From positions 24,058 to 88,057 of the forward strand of contig JBBRXG010000002.1 of assembly GCA_038248655.1 (NCBI GenBank): 64,000 bases of DNA. The letters are read 5' to 3'. Below the pieces are notes generated by a model. That model worked only from the letters and a program-made list of their open reading frames with translations. It made no database searches and was not told the DNA's origin. Origin of the DNA: DATBLE01 sp038248655. Its GTDB lineage: Bacteria > Actinomycetota > Thermoleophilia > Gaiellales > Gaiellaceae. Both the position numbers and the translations under genes were made by a program. This document shows positions 7,003 to 15,237 of the stretch, piece by piece (positions within the stretch are counted from its first letter, which is position 1; the number at the start of each line of letters is the position of its first letter).

Positions 7003-8157
7003 CTACGAGTAGACGTAGACGGTCTCGCCGTACGGCTCGGACGAGAACAACCGGTAGATGACGAAGTTGGGGACGCGGACGCAGCCATGGGACGCGGGGT
7101 AGGGCAGCACCGACGGGCTCCCGTGGATCGCGTACCCGCCGGTGAAGTACATCGGATCGAGCAGCACGCCGAGGGGGCTCGGATCGTACCCGGTCACCTT
7201 GCGGTAGATCGCGAACCTGCCCTCTGGCGTGTAGTAGCCGGCGATCCCGGCCGTCGACACCGGTGAGATCAGCGCGATCTGCCCACCCCGGACGAGATAC
7301 AGCACCTGGTGCGTCTTGTCGATCTCGATGTGATCGGCGGGCTCGCGGTAGCGCGGCTCGGGAACGCGCGGGTTCTCGAGGCGCCCCCAGAGGGTCGCAT
7401 CGGCGGTCCCGGTCCGCTGCAGGCCCTGCACCTTCTGGAACGCGTAGACGGTCTGCAAGAGGTCGTCGCCGAAGGTCGACGACAGCGACGGGGTCGCGTA
7501 GTGGAGCGCCGACAGCTGCCGGGCGAGCTCGGACACCGCCGGGCTCGCCGTCCCGAGCGACAGGAGGGGCGGCCGGAGCGTGGTGCTGAGCTCGCGCGTC
7601 AGCCGGTCGTAGCCGGGCTTCGGCACGGTCGTGAGGAGGACGCGGAGCGCTCCGCGTTCGCTCGTCCCGAGCGACACCTGCGCGCCACCGGGGTAGCGGC
7701 GGTCGAAATCGATCTTTCCTCCGCGGAGCACCCGCACCCGCACCGATCCCGCGGAGCCGGGGTTCAGGCGGGCGACGAGTCGAAGCGGTGACCCGACGAC
7801 GCGGCTGCCGACGAGCTCGGCGTCCAGCCGTGGGCGGATGCGTACGCGGACCTCGTTCGAGGAGGCGCCGAGCCAGGCGGCGTGGAAGGGGCCCGGACCG
7901 GCGATCCGGACCGGAATCCGGAAGGTTCCGTCGCCGCGAACCCGACCCGTCGCAACGAGCACCGATCCACGCATCAGACGGACGCGTGCGTTCGGCGCGG
8001 CCGGGCTCAACCGCCCGACGAACTCGATCCGATGCAGGTACATCGTCACCGCCGGCGCTTTCAGCGTCAGCGAGGGGTCGAGCGTCGAGCCGGGTAGGGC
8101 GGCGGCTCCGCCGGGCCACGCGGCGAGCACGGAGAGCACGAGCAGCGCGCGGCGCAC
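7003..8157 (-). CDS. Secreted L,D-transpeptidase with peptidoglycan-binding domain
   Basis: This 384-residue exported protein has a signal peptide (RRALLVLSVLAAWPGGAAA), then two Ig-like/beta segments up to about residue 190. A PG_binding_1 domain follows (SPAVSELARQLSALHY, ...TVYAFQKVQGLQRTGTAD), then the YkuD catalytic domain. The catalytic region ends HGSPSVLPYPASHGCVRVPN, giving the SHGCVR cysteine motif. It probably makes 3-3 peptidoglycan cross-links. GTG at 8157 lies six bases after a minus-strand TATATT box (8164-8169), so a leaderless transcript is likely. Confidence 0.9.
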   Translation of the reverse strand: MRRALLVLSVLAAWPGGAAALPGSTLDPSLTLKAPAVTMYLHRIEFVGRLSPAAPNARVRLMRGSVLVATGRVRGDGTFRIPVRIAGPGPFHAAWLGASSNEVRVRIRPRLDAELVGSRVVGSPLRLVARLNPGSAGSVRVRVLRGGKIDFDRRYPGGAQVSLGTSERGALRVLLTTVPKPGYDRLTRELSTTLRPPLLSLGTASPAVSELARQLSALHYATPSLSSTFGDDLLQTVYAFQKVQGLQRTGTADATLWGRLENPRVPEPRYREPADHIEIDKTHQVLYLVRGGQIALISPVSTAGIAGYYTPEGRFAIYRKVTGYDPSPLGVLLDPMYFTGGYAIHGSPSVLPYPASHGCVRVPNFVIYRLFSSEPYGETVYVYS

Positions 8158-8177
8158 GCTCGCAATATAGACGGGGG

Positions 8178-8834
8178 TCAGGTCGTCACCGACACGATCA
8201 ACGCGATCGCGTTGAAGGCGGCGTGCACCGCGATGCCCGGGTAGACACTGCCCGTCCGGGCGCGGATCAGGGCGAGGCCCGCGCCGAAGACGATCAGGAT
8301 CGGGAGCCCCTCGACGAGGCCGTGCGCGAGCCCGAATGCGAGCCCGATCCAGAGAATCGCCGCACCGCGGCCGAGCGGTTCGAGCAGCGAGTAGCCGAGG
8401 CCGCGAAACGTGAGCTCCTCGACCGCCGGCGCCACCGCCACGAAGACGGCGAAGTTGACCGCGAACTGCGCCGCCCGGGAGGAGTCCCAGTGGTCCGGGG
8501 TCAGGCCCTGCTCGCGCCCCGGGTCGCTGTAGGTGAGAACGACTGCGCTCGTCGCGTAGACCGCGGCGAACGCGAGCAGCGCCGTCGTCACGCCCCGGAG
8601 GTAGGAGGAGGGCCGGCGCAGCGCGAGCAGCGGCCAGTCGGGCCTCGCGATCGCGAGGACGACCGCGAGGATGATCGCGTACTGGATCACCCCGCCGACC
8701 GCGGTCGAGTAGCGATATGCGGCATCCTGGGGAGGCTTGCCACCGGCCGCCCGGCTCGCGTAGCCGAGCGCGCTGAGCAGACCGACCAGTACGAGCCAGG
8801 CCGTCAGGCGCCCGCGGTCGAAGGCGGCTGTCAC
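8178..8834 (-). CDS. CPBP family intramembrane metalloprotease
   Basis: This 218-residue multi-pass membrane protein carries the CPBP/CAAX protease motifs. Motif 1 is APAVEELTFRGLGYS (EExxxR type). Motif 2 is the GLAFGLAHG segment, and motif 3 is HAAFNAIAL. Family members cleave or process membrane substrates, including bacteriocin-related peptides, but no substrate is indicated here. GTG at 8834 overlaps the HAD stop by four bases, which favours it over the upstream TTG at 8840. Confidence 0.85.
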   Translation of the reverse strand: MTAAFDRGRLTAWLVLVGLLSALGYASRAAGGKPPQDAAYRYSTAVGGVIQYAIILAVVLAIARPDWPLLALRRPSSYLRGVTTALLAFAAVYATSAVVLTYSDPGREQGLTPDHWDSSRAAQFAVNFAVFVAVAPAVEELTFRGLGYSLLEPLGRGAAILWIGLAFGLAHGLVEGLPILIVFGAGLALIRARTGSVYPGIAVHAAFNAIALIVSVTT

Positions 8835-9463
8835 GACCAACCCTCGAAGGCGGTCGACAGCGGAGCGGCGGCGAAGTGCATCCCGACCGCCTGGGCGCCG
8901 GCCTCGTCCTCGCCTTCGTCGCCGACGTGGAGCGCCCGCCCGGGCTCGACACCGAGGCGCTCGAGGGCGAGCCGAAACGGGGCGGGGTCGGGCTTCGCCG
9001 CCCCCGCCTCGGCCGAGGTGACGATCGTCGAGAAGAGGCTGGTCTCACCGAGCCGCGCGATGTGCTCGGCGAGGCCGACATCCCAGTTCGAGACGACGGC
9101 GACCTCCAGGCCGCGCGCCCGGAGCGCGGAGACGGCCTCGATCGCGCCGGAGATCGGCTCGAACGCGATCGCGCCGACGAAGGCGTCGACGAAGGAAGCG
9201 GGCTCGAGCTCGGCGCCGGCCGCCTCGAGAAAGACCCGCGTGCACTCGACCCTGAGTGCCGCGAGCGACCGGGCGTCGCGGCCGCGCACCGCCTCCGGCC
9301 GGTAGTAGGCGACCTCGGCTGCGAATGCGGAACGAGCGAGCCCGAGCGGGCACTCGATGCCCCGCTCGCCGAGCGCGCGGGCCAGTCGCGGCGCCGGATC
9401 GATCAGCCGGACCAGGGTCCCGAATCCGTCGACGGTGACGGCGTCGAGCTCAGCGAAATGCAT
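8831..9463 (-). CDS. HAD-superfamily hydrolase
   Basis: This 210-residue HAD subfamily IA protein has a nucleophile motif VTVDGFGTLV. It continues with VVSNWDVGLAEH (motif II Ser/Asn), a Lys in AGAAKPDPAPF, and HVGDEGEDEAGAQAVG (motif IV acidic pair). The usual general acid (second Asp of DxD) is replaced by Phe (D-G-F-G-T). That pattern is known in some haloacid-dehalogenase-like members and makes a classical phosphatase role less certain. ATG at 9463 lies inside the end of the upstream substrate-binding gene. Confidence 0.82.
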   Translation of the reverse strand: MHFAELDAVTVDGFGTLVRLIDPAPRLARALGERGIECPLGLARSAFAAEVAYYRPEAVRGRDARSLAALRVECTRVFLEAAGAELEPASFVDAFVGAIAFEPISGAIEAVSALRARGLEVAVVSNWDVGLAEHIARLGETSLFSTIVTSAEAGAAKPDPAPFRLALERLGVEPGRALHVGDEGEDEAGAQAVGMHFAAAPLSTAFEGWS

Positions 9464-10304
9464 TCGGATGAAGCAGGCGCGCGACCTCTGCGAGCCCCTC
9501 GCCGATCCGGGGGCCGGGCTCGAGCAGGTTCGAGTCTGCGACGGCGAAGCGCCCTGCTCGGATCGCGCGGAGCTTCCGCGTCGCAGGGTTTCGGCGGAGA
9601 TCCTTCAGCGTCAGGTCCGCATCGGAGGTTGCGAGGTAGACGTCGGGGTCGAGCCTGGAGAGCTCGTCGGCCTCCACCGGGCCGGACCCGGCGCTCGTCC
9701 CGGCGACGTTCCTCCCGCGAGCCTCGCGAATCACGTCGCCGATCAGGGACTGATTCGAGACGGTGGTGAAGAACCCGGTGTCGACGAACACCGACACGAG
9801 CGGTGTGCCCACGAGGCGTGCTGCGACCGCGTCGCGCTGTGACTCGATCCGCCGGACCAGCGAGCGCGCGGTGATCGGCGTTCCGGTCAGGAGGCCGATC
9901 TGGGTGATCGCATGATCGACCTGGTGGATCGAATCACCCGGAGCCGTGTATACCGGCGCGCCGGTGACCGTGGCGGCCCGGGACAGGTCGCGAAGGTCGG
10001 CTGCCTCCGACGCGACGATCAGGTCGGGGTGAGCGCGTCGCAGCTCTGCGAAGTCGATCCGGTTCGTCGGAGCATGAGCGACGATCCGCGCGCCGACCCC
10101 GAGCGTGTTCAGGATCGCCTCGGCGGGCCCGTCGAGCACGGCGATCCGTCGGGCCGGCCTGGAGAGCACGATCGGCCGGCCGGTCGCCGACTGCACGGTC
10201 ACCGGATAGAGGGACACGCCGGCGCCCGTCGGCTCGGACCGCTCCCCGCAGGCTGTTGCCACGGCGAGCAACAGCAGAGCGAGGCCGAGACCTAGGCGAC
10301 CCAT
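9450..10304 (-). CDS. Periplasmic binding lipoprotein (BtuF/FepB-like)
   Basis: This 284-residue ABC-type binding protein has a lipoprotein signal (LGLALLLLAVATACGERS, Cys at about residue 18). The two-lobe fold of the vitamin B12/siderophore binding class follows: RPARRIAVLDGPAEAILNTLG, HPDLIVASEAADL, then LDPDVYLATSDADL. The ligand may be cobalamin, haem or ferric siderophore. No permease or ATPase gene is next to it, so the transporter is elsewhere. It overlaps the PIG-V gene by 13 bases and the HAD gene by 14. Confidence 0.8.
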   Translation of the reverse strand: MGRLGLGLALLLLAVATACGERSEPTGAGVSLYPVTVQSATGRPIVLSRPARRIAVLDGPAEAILNTLGVGARIVAHAPTNRIDFAELRRAHPDLIVASEAADLRDLSRAATVTGAPVYTAPGDSIHQVDHAITQIGLLTGTPITARSLVRRIESQRDAVAARLVGTPLVSVFVDTGFFTTVSNQSLIGDVIREARGRNVAGTSAGSGPVEADELSRLDPDVYLATSDADLTLKDLRRNPATRKLRAIRAGRFAVADSNLLEPGPRIGEGLAEVARLLHPNAFR

Positions 10305-11623
10305 TGCCAGAGCGCCCACTGCGTGACGGCGACGCCGAGCATCACAGAGCTGACGACCAGAATCGCGGTGTGCACGCGGGGCCGCCCGCCGAGCGCGGCC
10401 AGGCCCAGAAAGCACGGGAAGAGGACGAGGCCGAACCGCGGAATCGAGAGGAGCGGCCAGCGCTCGCTGGGAACGCTGAGCGGGATCGCGAGGCTGACCG
10501 CGCAGAAGACGCCGTACGGGGCACCGAAGCGTCGCCACGCGATCACGGTCAGGACGATGAGGAGAACGAGGAAAGCAAGCGCTTCGAGGTTGACTGCGGC
10601 GACGCGCATGGGGTCGGAGTCCTGCACCGGCGCCCAGTAGGCGTGTGTGTGCGAGCCGGAGGCGAGCTGGCGCACCCCGGCCCAGCCTGCCCGGAGTCCG
10701 TCCCAGAGCCCGCCGAGCGGTCCCGCGTGGGAAAGGTGCCGGTTCCAGAACCCCTGCGAGCGGGCGAAGGCGAAGGCGTCCCCCTGCGCCAGGCCGAGGT
10801 AGAGCGGATACGCGGCGAAGACGGCCGGCGCGATGCCGAGGCTGACGATCGCGCGCCGCCGCCCGGGCCGTCTCCAGGCGAGAACGACGAGCGCCGGCAG
10901 GAGGGCGACACCCGCGATCCGCGTCAGGACTGCGAGTCCGGTCACGGCTCCGGCCGCCGGCCAGCGTCCCCGCTCGGCCAGCAGGAACGCGCCGAGAACG
11001 AGAGCGAGGAAGAGCGACTCGCTGTAGACGGCCTGAAGGAACAGGCTCATCGGGAAGACGGCGAGGTAGAGGGCGGCCCGCCGCGCGCCGTCCGCGCCCA
11101 GCCGCTCCTCGGCGAGCCGGTGGAGCAGCTCGAACGAGACGAGCGCCGCGGTCAGCGAGACCGCGATCCCGGCGAGCACATAGTGACCCCCGAGGACACG
11201 CCCGAGCCCGGCGAGGGTGAGCGGATACAGCGGATAGAAGGCCGAAGCCGCTCCCGCCGCGGCGCCGTAGCCGTGCTCGGCGATCCGCAGGAACCAGACG
11301 CTGTCCCAGCGTGCCCAGACGTCCGTCACCCACCCGAGGTCGCGCGTCAGGGACGGGTCGTCCCACCGACCCGCCCTCGGATGGCGGTTCGGCTCGAAGA
11401 CGAGCCAGGCGAAGAGGGCCGCCGCCCAGATCGCGCTGCGGCTCCAGACGAAGATTGCCGCGGCCGGTCCTCCCGCCGATGGCGCGCGCAGCTCGGCGAG
11501 GCGTGCGGGCACCCGGGGACGCCGCAGGCGCCCGGGCTGTCCGGCGGGGCGCCACCGGCTTTGCCGGGGGCGCTTCCAGCGGGTGGGCTCTCGGACCCGC
11601 TGACCCTTGCTAGGAGCACCCAC
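10292..11623 (-). CDS. PIG-V-like membrane mannosyltransferase
   Basis: A 443-residue polytopic protein with at least nine hydrophobic segments. Its early loop WVTDVWARWDSVWFLRIAEHGY and the following SAFYPLYPL are the acidic/aromatic loop of PIG-V family polyprenol-phosphate-mannose-dependent transferases. It is expected to add mannose to an envelope glycan or protein on the outer face. The first 60 residues are basic and Pro-rich, so the true start may be later than GTG 11623. TATGAT at 11633-11638 (minus) lies nine bases upstream. Confidence 0.8.
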   Translation of the reverse strand: MGAPSKGQRVREPTRWKRPRQSRWRPAGQPGRLRRPRVPARLAELRAPSAGGPAAAIFVWSRSAIWAAALFAWLVFEPNRHPRAGRWDDPSLTRDLGWVTDVWARWDSVWFLRIAEHGYGAAAGAASAFYPLYPLTLAGLGRVLGGHYVLAGIAVSLTAALVSFELLHRLAEERLGADGARRAALYLAVFPMSLFLQAVYSESLFLALVLGAFLLAERGRWPAAGAVTGLAVLTRIAGVALLPALVVLAWRRPGRRRAIVSLGIAPAVFAAYPLYLGLAQGDAFAFARSQGFWNRHLSHAGPLGGLWDGLRAGWAGVRQLASGSHTHAYWAPVQDSDPMRVAAVNLEALAFLVLLIVLTVIAWRRFGAPYGVFCAVSLAIPLSVPSERWPLLSIPRFGLVLFPCFLGLAALGGRPRVHTAILVVSSVMLGVAVTQWALWQWVA

Positions 11624-11632
11624 GCGGCCTCG

Positions 11633-11640
11633 ATCATACT
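11633..11640. promoter_or_regulatory. Overlapping divergent -10 boxes (PIG-V / DUF2203)
   Basis: The same eight bases read ATCATACT. On plus, CATACT (11635-11640) sits six bases before GTG 11647. On minus, TATGAT (11633-11638) sits nine bases before GTG 11623. The two starts are only 23 bases apart, leaving no room for 5' leaders. Confidence 0.5.
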
Positions 11641-11646
11641 TCGGCC

Positions 11647-12042
11647 GTGGAGCGCGTCTTCACCACCGAGGAGGCGAACGCCGCGCTCGCCGAGCTGCGG
11701 CCGCTGGTCGAGCGCATGGTCGGGGCCAAACGGATCCTCGATCAGGCCGAGGAGCGTCGTGACGAGTCGGCCCGCCGCATCGCCGGAAACGGCGGCGGCA
11801 TGCCGCCGCGCGAGCTCGCCGCTCTCCACGCGGAGGTCGACCGGGCGTTGACCGAGCTCGGGGGGGCGCTCGACCGGATCCGCGCTCTCGGCGTGGTCGT
11901 CAAGGATCTCGACTCGGGCCTGGTCGACTTCCCGGCCGTCCGCGACGGCGACCCGGTCCTGCTCTGCTGGCGGCTCGGCGAGGACGAGGTCGCGTTCTGG
12001 CACGGCCTCGAGGACGGGTTTGCCGGCAGACGCCCGATTTGA
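11647..12042 (+). CDS. DUF2203 family protein
   Basis: This 131-residue protein of unknown function shows the DUF2203 pattern: N-terminal VFTTEEANAALAELRPLVERM, a central helical segment, and a C-terminal block. That block contains VKDLDSGLVDFPAVRDG, LLCWRLGEDEVAFWHG and GFAGRRPI. No catalytic role is known for the family. A 7-bp inverted repeat (12053-12059 / 12070-12076, GTCCTCA/TGAGGAC) follows the stop and may be a weak terminator. Confidence 0.85.
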   Translation: MERVFTTEEANAALAELRPLVERMVGAKRILDQAEERRDESARRIAGNGGGMPPRELAALHAEVDRALTELGGALDRIRALGVVVKDLDSGLVDFPAVRDGDPVLLCWRLGEDEVAFWHGLEDGFAGRRPI

Positions 12043-12108
12043 AGCAGTGAACGTCCTCACGATTGTCACTGAGGACTGAGACCACCGAGCGTCGAATAGG
12101 AGTGGTCG

Positions 12109-12837
12109 ATGCCCTTCTGGGAACGAGCTGCCGTCCTCGGCGCGGTCGTCGCCTCCAGCTTCCTGCTCGCGAAGCTGATCGACGCGCGGATGCGCCGGGG
12201 GCACCTCGCCGCCGGGGCAGAGACGCGCTACCGGGTCCTGCGCCGGAGCATCATGAGCGCGATCGTCTTCGTCGCCCTGATGTCGGGCCTGCTCGTCATC
12301 CCACAGGTGCGCGCGATCGCGGGTGCGCTCCTCGCCTCGAGCGCGGTGATCGGGCTCGTGATCGGCTTCGCCTCGCAGAAGACGCTCGGGAACTTTGCCG
12401 CTGGTCTCCTGATCGCGTTCACGCAGCCGCTCCGCCTGGGCGACCGGATCGCTGTCGACGGGGCCGAGGGCGTCGTCGAGGAGATCCACCTGACGCACAC
12501 GTTCGTCCGTGCCAACGACGACTCGAGACTTGTCGTCCCGAACGAGAAGCTCGCCTCGGATACCATCCGCAACTCCACCATCGTCGACCGGGCGCAACGC
12601 GCCGAGATCACGGTGCAGGTTCCATTGAGCTTCGACCTCGAGAACGTCACCGGGTTGCTGCGCACCGAGTGCGCCGGTGAGCGCGAGGCCGACGTCTTCG
12701 TCAGTGCCCTCGAGACCGGCACGGCGACGGTCACGGTCAGAGCGCTCGCCGTCGATTCCCGTCACGCGGAGGAGTTGGAGCACGAGCTCCGGCTTCGCGC
12801 GCACCGCTGCCTGCGAGCGGCCGGGATCTTCGCGTGA
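12109..12837 (+). CDS. MscS-family mechanosensitive channel
   Basis: This 242-residue small MscS homologue has three N-terminal hydrophobic segments. The pore-lining helix region is IGLVIGFASQKTLGNFAAGLLI, followed by the beta domain FTQPLRLGDRIAVDGAEGVVEEI and VVPNEKLASDTIRN. It releases solutes on hypo-osmotic shock. TAGGAGTGGTCG directly before ATG 12109 is a clear ribosome-binding site. The stop overlaps the PBP start by four bases. Confidence 0.9.
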   Translation: MPFWERAAVLGAVVASSFLLAKLIDARMRRGHLAAGAETRYRVLRRSIMSAIVFVALMSGLLVIPQVRAIAGALLASSAVIGLVIGFASQKTLGNFAAGLLIAFTQPLRLGDRIAVDGAEGVVEEIHLTHTFVRANDDSRLVVPNEKLASDTIRNSTIVDRAQRAEITVQVPLSFDLENVTGLLRTECAGEREADVFVSALETGTATVTVRALAVDSRHAEELEHELRLRAHRCLRAAGIFA

Positions 12838-15083
12838 CCAGGAAGGCGGGGCGACCGGGCCGGCCGGACGACCTCCCGCGCGGCACCCGGCGCCGCCGGA
12901 TCAGGGCCCGCGGTCGCAAGCACGGCCGCCGGAACACGATCGCGATCGCCCTCGTCGTCGCCTTCGGCATCCCGCTCGTGCTCGTCCTCACCGGGCTCGG
13001 CGCGACGGCGGCGTTCAAGTCGAGCTGCACGCTCGCCTCGCTCCGACCCGTGTCGATCGGCCAGAACTCGTTCGTGTACGCAGCCGACGGGACGCTGCTC
13101 GGCTCGATCCCGGCCGAGCGGAACCGCCAGCCCGTCTCGCTCCCCCGGATCAACCCCTGGATGGCGAAGGCGGTGATCGCGACCGAGGACCGGCGCTTCT
13201 ACCAGCACGGGGGAGTCGACTGGGAAGGAATCGTGCGGGCAGCCTGGCGCGACGTGAGCAAGGGCAAGGTCGTCGAGGGCGGCTCGACGATCACGCAGCA
13301 GCTCGTGCGCAACCTGTACATCTCCCGCGAGCGGACCTTCCAGCGCAAGGTCAAGGAGATCTGCCTGGCCGCCAAGCTGAGCAAGCACTGGTCGAAGGAG
13401 CGGATCCTGACCGCGTGGATGAACCAGGTCTACTTCGGCAACCACGCCTACGGCGTCGAGGCGGCTGCTCAGACCTACTTCTCGAAGCACGCCGAGCAGC
13501 TGACGATGATGGAGTCGGCCCTGCTCGCCGGCCTCCCCCAGGCGCCGTCGTTGTACGACCCCGTCCTCCATCCGGAGGCGGCCCTCACGCGCCGCGCCGC
13601 GGTGCTGAAGGCGCTGTACGACAACGGCGACATCTCGATCGGCCGCTACGAGGCCGCCCTCGCCGATCGGAGCCTGCACCTGAAGCCCGGCCGCCTCTAC
13701 ACGCAGATCCGCGAGCCGTACTTCTTCAGCTACGTCCGCGACCAGCTGATCGCGAGGTACGACGCCCAGACTGTTCAGTCCGGCGGGCTGCGTGTCTACA
13801 CGACGATCGACCCGGCGTTCCAGCGCGCCGCCAAGGAGGCGATCCGGGAGACGCTCTACCTGAAGGACGACCCCGCTGCGGCGCTGGTCTCGATCAACCC
13901 GGCGAACGGCGCGATCAGGGCGATGACCGCGGTCTATCCCGGCCGGACGCAGAACCAGTTCAACCTGGTCGCGCAGGCGCGGCGGCAGGCGGGCTCGACG
14001 TTCAAGACCTTCGTGCTCACCGAGGCGGTCGACCAGGGGATCAACCCGGCGACCGCGACCTACGTCTCGGCTCCCTTCCGGTACCAGCCCGACCCGGCGA
14101 TCCCGGCGTGGGAGGTCTCGACGTACAGCCACTCGTACTCGGGCCTGATCAGCGTGCAGCAGGCGACGCTCCAGTCCGACAACACGGTCTATGCGCAGCT
14201 GACGCTCGACGTCGGCCCTCAGCACGTCGCCGACATGGCGCATGCGCTCGGCGTGCAGAGCCCGCTCGAGCCCGTGCCGTCGATCGGCCTGGGCTCGAAT
14301 GCCGTCTCGCCGCTCGACATGGCCTCGGCGTACGCGACGATCGCGGCCGGCGGGGTCTACTCGCAGCCGATGGCGATCCGCAAGGTGATCCTCCCGAACG
14401 GCAAGGAGGACGTGGGCGCCGGGTGGGGCAAGCCCAGACGCAGGCGGGTGATCCCCGACGGGGTCGCCTACACCGTGACGCAGATCCTCGAGCAGAACGT
14501 CCAGTACGGGACCGGCACGCGCGCGAACTTCGGCCGTCCGGCTGCGGGGAAGACGGGCACGACCGACGACCATGCCGACGCCTGGTTCTGCGGCTACCTG
14601 CCGAATCTGGAGGCGACGGTCTGGGTCGGCTACCCGCAGGGCGAGATCTCGATGGAGAACGTCCACGGGATCGCGGTCGCAGGAGGGAGCTTCCCGGCCG
14701 AGATCTGGCGGCTGTTCATGGAGCGGGCAGTGCGGTACTCGCCGCCGCAGGACTTCGCGACGCCGACGACCTACCCGACGTGGAAGTACTTCCAACGCGG
14801 CCAGTACGCGATCCAGTTCGTCCCCGCGACGAGCTCGAGCTCGACCACGACGGCACCGGCCACGACCGGGCCGACGACGACCACGTCGCCGGCGACGACG
14901 GAGCAGGTGACGATCCCGGTCGACCGGCCGACGCAGGTGACGCCGCCGCCGACGACGACGACGGTCGCGCCGCCGCCTCCGCCGCCGACGGCGCCGCCCC
15001 CGGCCACGACGCCGCCGCCGCCGCCGACCGAGCCGCCGCCGACCGAGCCGCCGCCGACCCCCGTTCCGCCGCCGACCCCCTAG
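12834..15083 (+). CDS. Class A penicillin-binding protein
   Basis: This 749-residue bifunctional peptidoglycan synthase has a short basic cytoplasmic tail and one transmembrane helix (about residues 36-60). A GT51 glycosyltransferase domain follows (EDRRFYQHGGVDWEGI, GGSTITQQLVRNLY, ...MNQVYFGNHAYGVEAAA). The transpeptidase domain has active-site Ser in QAGSTFKTF, SDN in LQSDNTVYAQ and KTGTTDDHADAWF. The last 90 residues are Thr/Pro repeats, likely a disordered wall-spanning tail. GTG start overlaps mscS. Confidence 0.95.
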   Translation: MTRKAGRPGRPDDLPRGTRRRRIRARGRKHGRRNTIAIALVVAFGIPLVLVLTGLGATAAFKSSCTLASLRPVSIGQNSFVYAADGTLLGSIPAERNRQPVSLPRINPWMAKAVIATEDRRFYQHGGVDWEGIVRAAWRDVSKGKVVEGGSTITQQLVRNLYISRERTFQRKVKEICLAAKLSKHWSKERILTAWMNQVYFGNHAYGVEAAAQTYFSKHAEQLTMMESALLAGLPQAPSLYDPVLHPEAALTRRAAVLKALYDNGDISIGRYEAALADRSLHLKPGRLYTQIREPYFFSYVRDQLIARYDAQTVQSGGLRVYTTIDPAFQRAAKEAIRETLYLKDDPAAALVSINPANGAIRAMTAVYPGRTQNQFNLVAQARRQAGSTFKTFVLTEAVDQGINPATATYVSAPFRYQPDPAIPAWEVSTYSHSYSGLISVQQATLQSDNTVYAQLTLDVGPQHVADMAHALGVQSPLEPVPSIGLGSNAVSPLDMASAYATIAAGGVYSQPMAIRKVILPNGKEDVGAGWGKPRRRRVIPDGVAYTVTQILEQNVQYGTGTRANFGRPAAGKTGTTDDHADAWFCGYLPNLEATVWVGYPQGEISMENVHGIAVAGGSFPAEIWRLFMERAVRYSPPQDFATPTTYPTWKYFQRGQYAIQFVPATSSSSTTTAPATTGPTTTTSPATTEQVTIPVDRPTQVTPPPTTTTVAPPPPPPTAPPPATTPPPPPTEPPPTEPPPTPVPPPTP

Positions 15084-15115
15084 ACGATTGATCGATCAAT
15101 CGACCAATCGTCTAG
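15080..15115 (+). terminator. Hairpin at the PBP stop codon
   Basis: An 11-bp perfect inverted repeat, CTAGACGATTG / CAATCGTCTAG, encloses a 14-base loop and includes the TAG stop. An alternative fold uses the 16-bp perfect palindrome GATTGATCGATCAATC at 15086-15101. Its sequence is AT-richer than the surroundings. Confidence 0.5.
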
Positions 15116-15201
15116 CTGAAGCCGGGATCCGAGATCCCAGGGGCAATGCGCAAACGCTACGGCAGGGCTCGCCGCCGCCAAGTCGAGTCACATCACCTGC
15201 G

Positions 15202-15236
15202 AGATGATTGATCGATGAATTTCCGATCGATCATCT
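15202..15236. repeat. Second GATTGATCG-type hairpin before the GT87 gene
   Basis: Arms AGATGATTGATCG (15202-15214) and CGATCGATCATCT (15224-15236) pair over 13 positions with one G-T pair. The motif shares the TGATTGATCGAT core with the hairpin at 15080-15115, 90 bases away. It ends one base before GTG 15238, so it could hide the initiation region of the next gene. The bases between the two hairpins hold no gene. Confidence 0.5.
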
Positions 15237-15237
15237 A

